Source of the DNA: Hymenobacter setariae
GTDB lineage: Bacteria; Bacteroidota; Bacteroidia; Cytophagales; Hymenobacteraceae
Assembly: GCF_007713685.1 (NCBI RefSeq)
Contig: NZ_VMRJ01000007.1
Coordinates: 230,969 to 264,967, forward strand
DNA: 33,999 nt
Direction of reading: 5' to 3'
Position numbers and translations under genes: made by a program. Shown piece by piece: positions 32,302 to 33,999 of the stretch. The notes under the pieces are model-generated. The model was not told where the DNA came from, did no database searches, and was given only the letters and a program-made list of their open reading frames with translations. The number at the start of each line of letters is the position of its first letter. Position 1 is the stretch's first letter.

Positions 32302-32955
32302 ATGTCTTCTGCTACCTCCACCTTGTCGGCCGCTACCGACGCTTCTGCAATCCTCGCCCCTACCAAACCCGCTTCGAGCAAAGCCCAGCGCGACCTAGTC
32401 CTCGTGCAGCGCATCCTGGACCACCACGACGAGCGGGCCTATGCCGAGCTGATGAGCCTCTACCAAAAGGCTATTTACCAGCTGGTCCTCAAAATAGTAC
32501 ACCAGTCTGACGCCGCCCAAGACGTAGCCCTAGAGGTATTTGTGCGGGCCTTCCGCTCGCTGCCCACCTATAAGCCCGAGTTTGCGTTTAGCACCTGGCT
32601 ATTCCGCATCGCTACCAATTTGAGCATCGCACACTTGCACCGGCAGCGCCTACCCACCGTATCGCTCGACGCGCCGCAGTTTGCCGGCGAGGACACGTCG
32701 TTCGACTACCCCGACCCCACGCCTACCCCGCAAGAAGCGCTCATTCAACTCCAGCGCATCGAGCGCATGCACGCAGCCGTTAACAGCCTGCCGGCCAAGT
32801 ACCAGCGCATTGTGCAGCTGCATTACTTCGAGGAGTTGAGCTACGAGGAAATCGCTGAGCGCGAGCACTTGCCGCTCGGCACTGTGAAGGGCCAGTTGCA
32901 CCGCTGCCGCGGCTTGCTGCAACAGCTACTCACACCTGAGCAAGACCGGTTTTAA
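32302..32955 (+). CDS. ECF-family sigma factor without adjacent anti-sigma gene
   Basis: A 217-residue sigma-70-family factor with regions 2 and 4 only. Region 2 (~45-115): RAYAELMSLYQKAIYQLVLK, SDAAQDVALEVFVRAFRSLP and FSTWLFRIATNLSIAHLHRQ, which is classical for RpoE-like factors. Region 4 (~155-210): LPAKYQRIVQLHYFEELSYE, then EIAEREHLPLGTVKGQLHRC. Residues 1-~30 are a Ser/Ala/Thr-rich extension of unclear role. The gene is followed by a bidirectional terminator and a convergent gene, so no anti-sigma factor is encoded with it; control may be transcriptional or through an unlinked partner. Its regulon is unknown; the peroxide-related genes upstream are a possible hint only. Confidence 0.93.
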   Translation: MSSATSTLSAATDASAILAPTKPASSKAQRDLVLVQRILDHHDERAYAELMSLYQKAIYQLVLKIVHQSDAAQDVALEVFVRAFRSLPTYKPEFAFSTWLFRIATNLSIAHLHRQRLPTVSLDAPQFAGEDTSFDYPDPTPTPQEALIQLQRIERMHAAVNSLPAKYQRIVQLHYFEELSYEEIAEREHLPLGTVKGQLHRCRGLLQQLLTPEQDRF

Positions 32956-32960
32956 AGTAA

Positions 32961-33011
32961 TAAAGGCGAGTTGTTAACATCTACTCTTTAGTTGTCAACA
33001 ACTCGCCTTTA
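32961..33011. terminator. Bidirectional terminator between sigma and dehalogenase genes
   Basis: TAAAGGCGAGTTGTT (32961-32975) pairs perfectly with AACAACTCGCCTTTA (32997-33011) around a 21-base loop. It lies between convergent genes, 6 bp after the sigma stop and 5 bp before the end of the dehalogenase gene, so it can serve both. Confidence 0.85.
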
Positions 33012-33015
33012 CTAG

Positions 33016-33723
33016 TTAAGAGCAGAGCTGACGCGCTATGTGTAGCAGCGTGGCGCCCTCATAGGTGGGCGGAGGCGCCAAAGGATAAAGTGTTTGCCCG
33101 GGCCGAGCCACAAAGGCGGAATCTAGGCCGGCGCGTTGCGCGCCGGCTACGTCCCAGCCGTGGGCTGCTACTAGCAGGGCTTCGTTGGGGGCAATCTCTA
33201 GGTGCTGCACGGCGGCGCGGTAGGTGTTGCCATCGGGCTTGTAGCGGCGCACCATTTCCACGCTGAGGCCCTGGTTGAAATAAGAGATGATGTCGGCGTA
33301 GGCAAGCTGTTCATCCAGCACCTTGCTGGGCGAGTTGGTGAAGGCAACGAGCGAATAGCCCGCCTCCTGGAGCATGGCGAGGGCCTTGGGCACGTCTTTG
33401 TGGGGCGGCAACTCTTTGAGCAAGCCGATAATGCGCTGCTTGTGAGCGGGCTTCAACGGCTTCTTTTCAAGCATATTGGCCGTCATGTCCAGAGCCGCAT
33501 CGCCAATAGTACCGAAGTCGTGGTACTGCCCGGTCACGGTATCTACCAGCGAGTACTGAAGCAGCAACCCAAACCACTGCCGGAACGCGGCCGGGCTGCC
33601 AAACGCCTTGCTAACGGCCCGCTTTAAGGGGCTCATATCCAGCAAGGTCTCGTTGACATCAAATAGAATAGCGCGGTACGGACGATTGGCCTGAGGTGGC
33701 GGCGTAGCGGAAAACAAACCCAT
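33016..33723 (-). CDS. Haloacid dehalogenase, type II (HAD superfamily)
   Basis: A 235-residue HAD hydrolase of the (S)-2-haloacid dehalogenase type, which displaces halide from 2-haloalkanoic acids through an aspartyl ester. Nucleophile Asp22 is in ILFDVNETLLD (the DVNETL form is the type II mark rather than DxDGT). Motif II is FTNSP (Thr129/Asn130/Ser131), motif III Lys162 in RRYKPDGNTYRAA, and motif IV VAAHGWDVAGAQRAG with Asp191. The cap region (~30-105) is helical as expected. The natural substrate may not be halogenated; many family members are annotated this way by motif only. It is convergent with the ECF sigma gene and has no strand-mate in the window. Confidence 0.92.
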   Translation of the reverse strand: MGLFSATPPPQANRPYRAILFDVNETLLDMSPLKRAVSKAFGSPAAFRQWFGLLLQYSLVDTVTGQYHDFGTIGDAALDMTANMLEKKPLKPAHKQRIIGLLKELPPHKDVPKALAMLQEAGYSLVAFTNSPSKVLDEQLAYADIISYFNQGLSVEMVRRYKPDGNTYRAAVQHLEIAPNEALLVAAHGWDVAGAQRAGLDSAFVARPGQTLYPLAPPPTYEGATLLHIARQLCS

Positions 33724-33999
33724 GAGCGAAGGCAGCCCCCGAAGAAAACGACCTAGGCAAACAACCTAGGGCAGCGGTGACCTCTGCCCCATACGAGGAC
33801 CAGCTAGCCAAGGGTTTAGCTATTGATGACGCGCAACCCCAGCCTAGGGATTCAGCGCGGCCAGCACGCGCTTTATTAAGTAGCCATACAGAAGTAAGCG
33901 TATAGTGCGCAATTGGTAGCTTGCGGCATGCGACGACCTGCCACCGAGTTGAGTTCGGAAGAAGTGACGTGTTTGGAAGCGTGCAGTCAGCACGGACCG
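33724..33999. other. Intergenic end of the window
   Basis: No gene is supported. It contains three CCTAGG sites (33752, 33765, 33843). A minus-strand frame is open from the window edge to a TAG at 33844-33846 (ending LLLYGYLIKRVLAALNP) and could be the tail of a gene reading in from the right; at 51 codons it may be chance. Confidence 0.4.

Larger units (their letters stand above)
137..33848. repeat. Dispersed, over-represented palindrome CCTAGG (about 56 sites)
   Basis: By hand I count 56 CCTAGG hexamers across the window, including 137, 290, 509, 1216, 1765, 2540, 6353, 6587, 6677, 7958, 8213, 8577, 9009, 9731, 10224 and so on to 33843. About 43 are in genes, nearly all read as CTA-GGN (Leu-Gly) and a few as CCT-AGG (Pro-Arg). 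About 13 are in the roughly 3.9 kb of intergenic DNA. Half-palindromes are much rarer: only about eight other NCTAGG sequences were seen, so the full palindrome is favoured rather than CTAGG alone. Confidence 0.75.

Noticed and set aside
33844..33999. Possible end of a gene entering from the right on the minus strand
   Set aside because: Only 51 open codons with no recognisable motif; chance frames of this length are common in GC-rich DNA. It needs sequence beyond the window.
1..33999. CRISPR array, tRNA or rRNA genes, phage or integrase genes
   Set aside because: No regularly spaced direct repeats, cloverleaf-like sequences, rRNA core motifs or phage/integrase proteins were recognised on either strand.

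Overview
The window reads as chromosomal DNA of a GC-rich Bacteroidota bacterium, most likely Hymenobacter or a close Cytophagales relative. The reasons are a SusC/SusD pair driven by an ECF sigma/FecR pair, lipoproteins, many short palindromic intergenic repeats, few Shine-Dalgarno sites, and a possible Bacteroidota -7 box. The genus is an inference from style; no search was run.

Layout. (1) 1-431: C-terminal end of a molybdenum hydroxylase large subunit. (2) 574-8753: an RNA-repair region bracketed by two copies of one inverted repeat. It holds hen1 (RNA 3'-terminal 2'-O-methyltransferase, with an in-frame TGA at codon 48) and pnkp (RNA kinase/phosphatase/ligase). Between them lie a soluble hybrid histidine kinase, a second diverged copy of the last ~80 codons of hen1, an AT-rich TPR lipoprotein gene, and a HigB/HigA-type toxin-antitoxin pair transcribed divergently from pnkp. 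(3) 8832-11184: a secreted amidohydrolase and a DUF5672 protein. (4) 11554-28867: a polysaccharide-utilisation locus: ECF sigma, FecR anti-sigma, SusC with an N-terminal signalling (STN) domain, SusD, two GH3 enzymes, GH42 and a PA14-containing GH31. The enzyme set fits trimming of xyloglucan-type oligosaccharides, but no endo-acting enzyme or surface glycan-binding protein is present. (5) 29050-33723: a metallo-beta-lactamase-fold lipoprotein, a zinc-independent MDR oxidoreductase, Ohr peroxidase, an orphan ECF sigma factor and a convergent type II haloacid dehalogenase.

Two observations stand out. First, the palindrome CCTAGG occurs about 56 times by hand count, roughly five times what base composition predicts. 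It is denser between genes than within them, and absent from 2546-6352. That stretch coincides with the kinase, hen1 fragment, TPR and toxin-antitoxin insert, suggesting later arrival. Second, the RNA-repair region is damaged and rearranged: a nonsense codon, a palindromic element in the hen1 linker, and a duplicated hen1 tail. An mRNA-cleaving-type toxin sits 44 bp from the RNA-repair enzyme with a perfect inverted repeat between them.

No tRNA, rRNA, CRISPR array, transposase or integrase was recognised.
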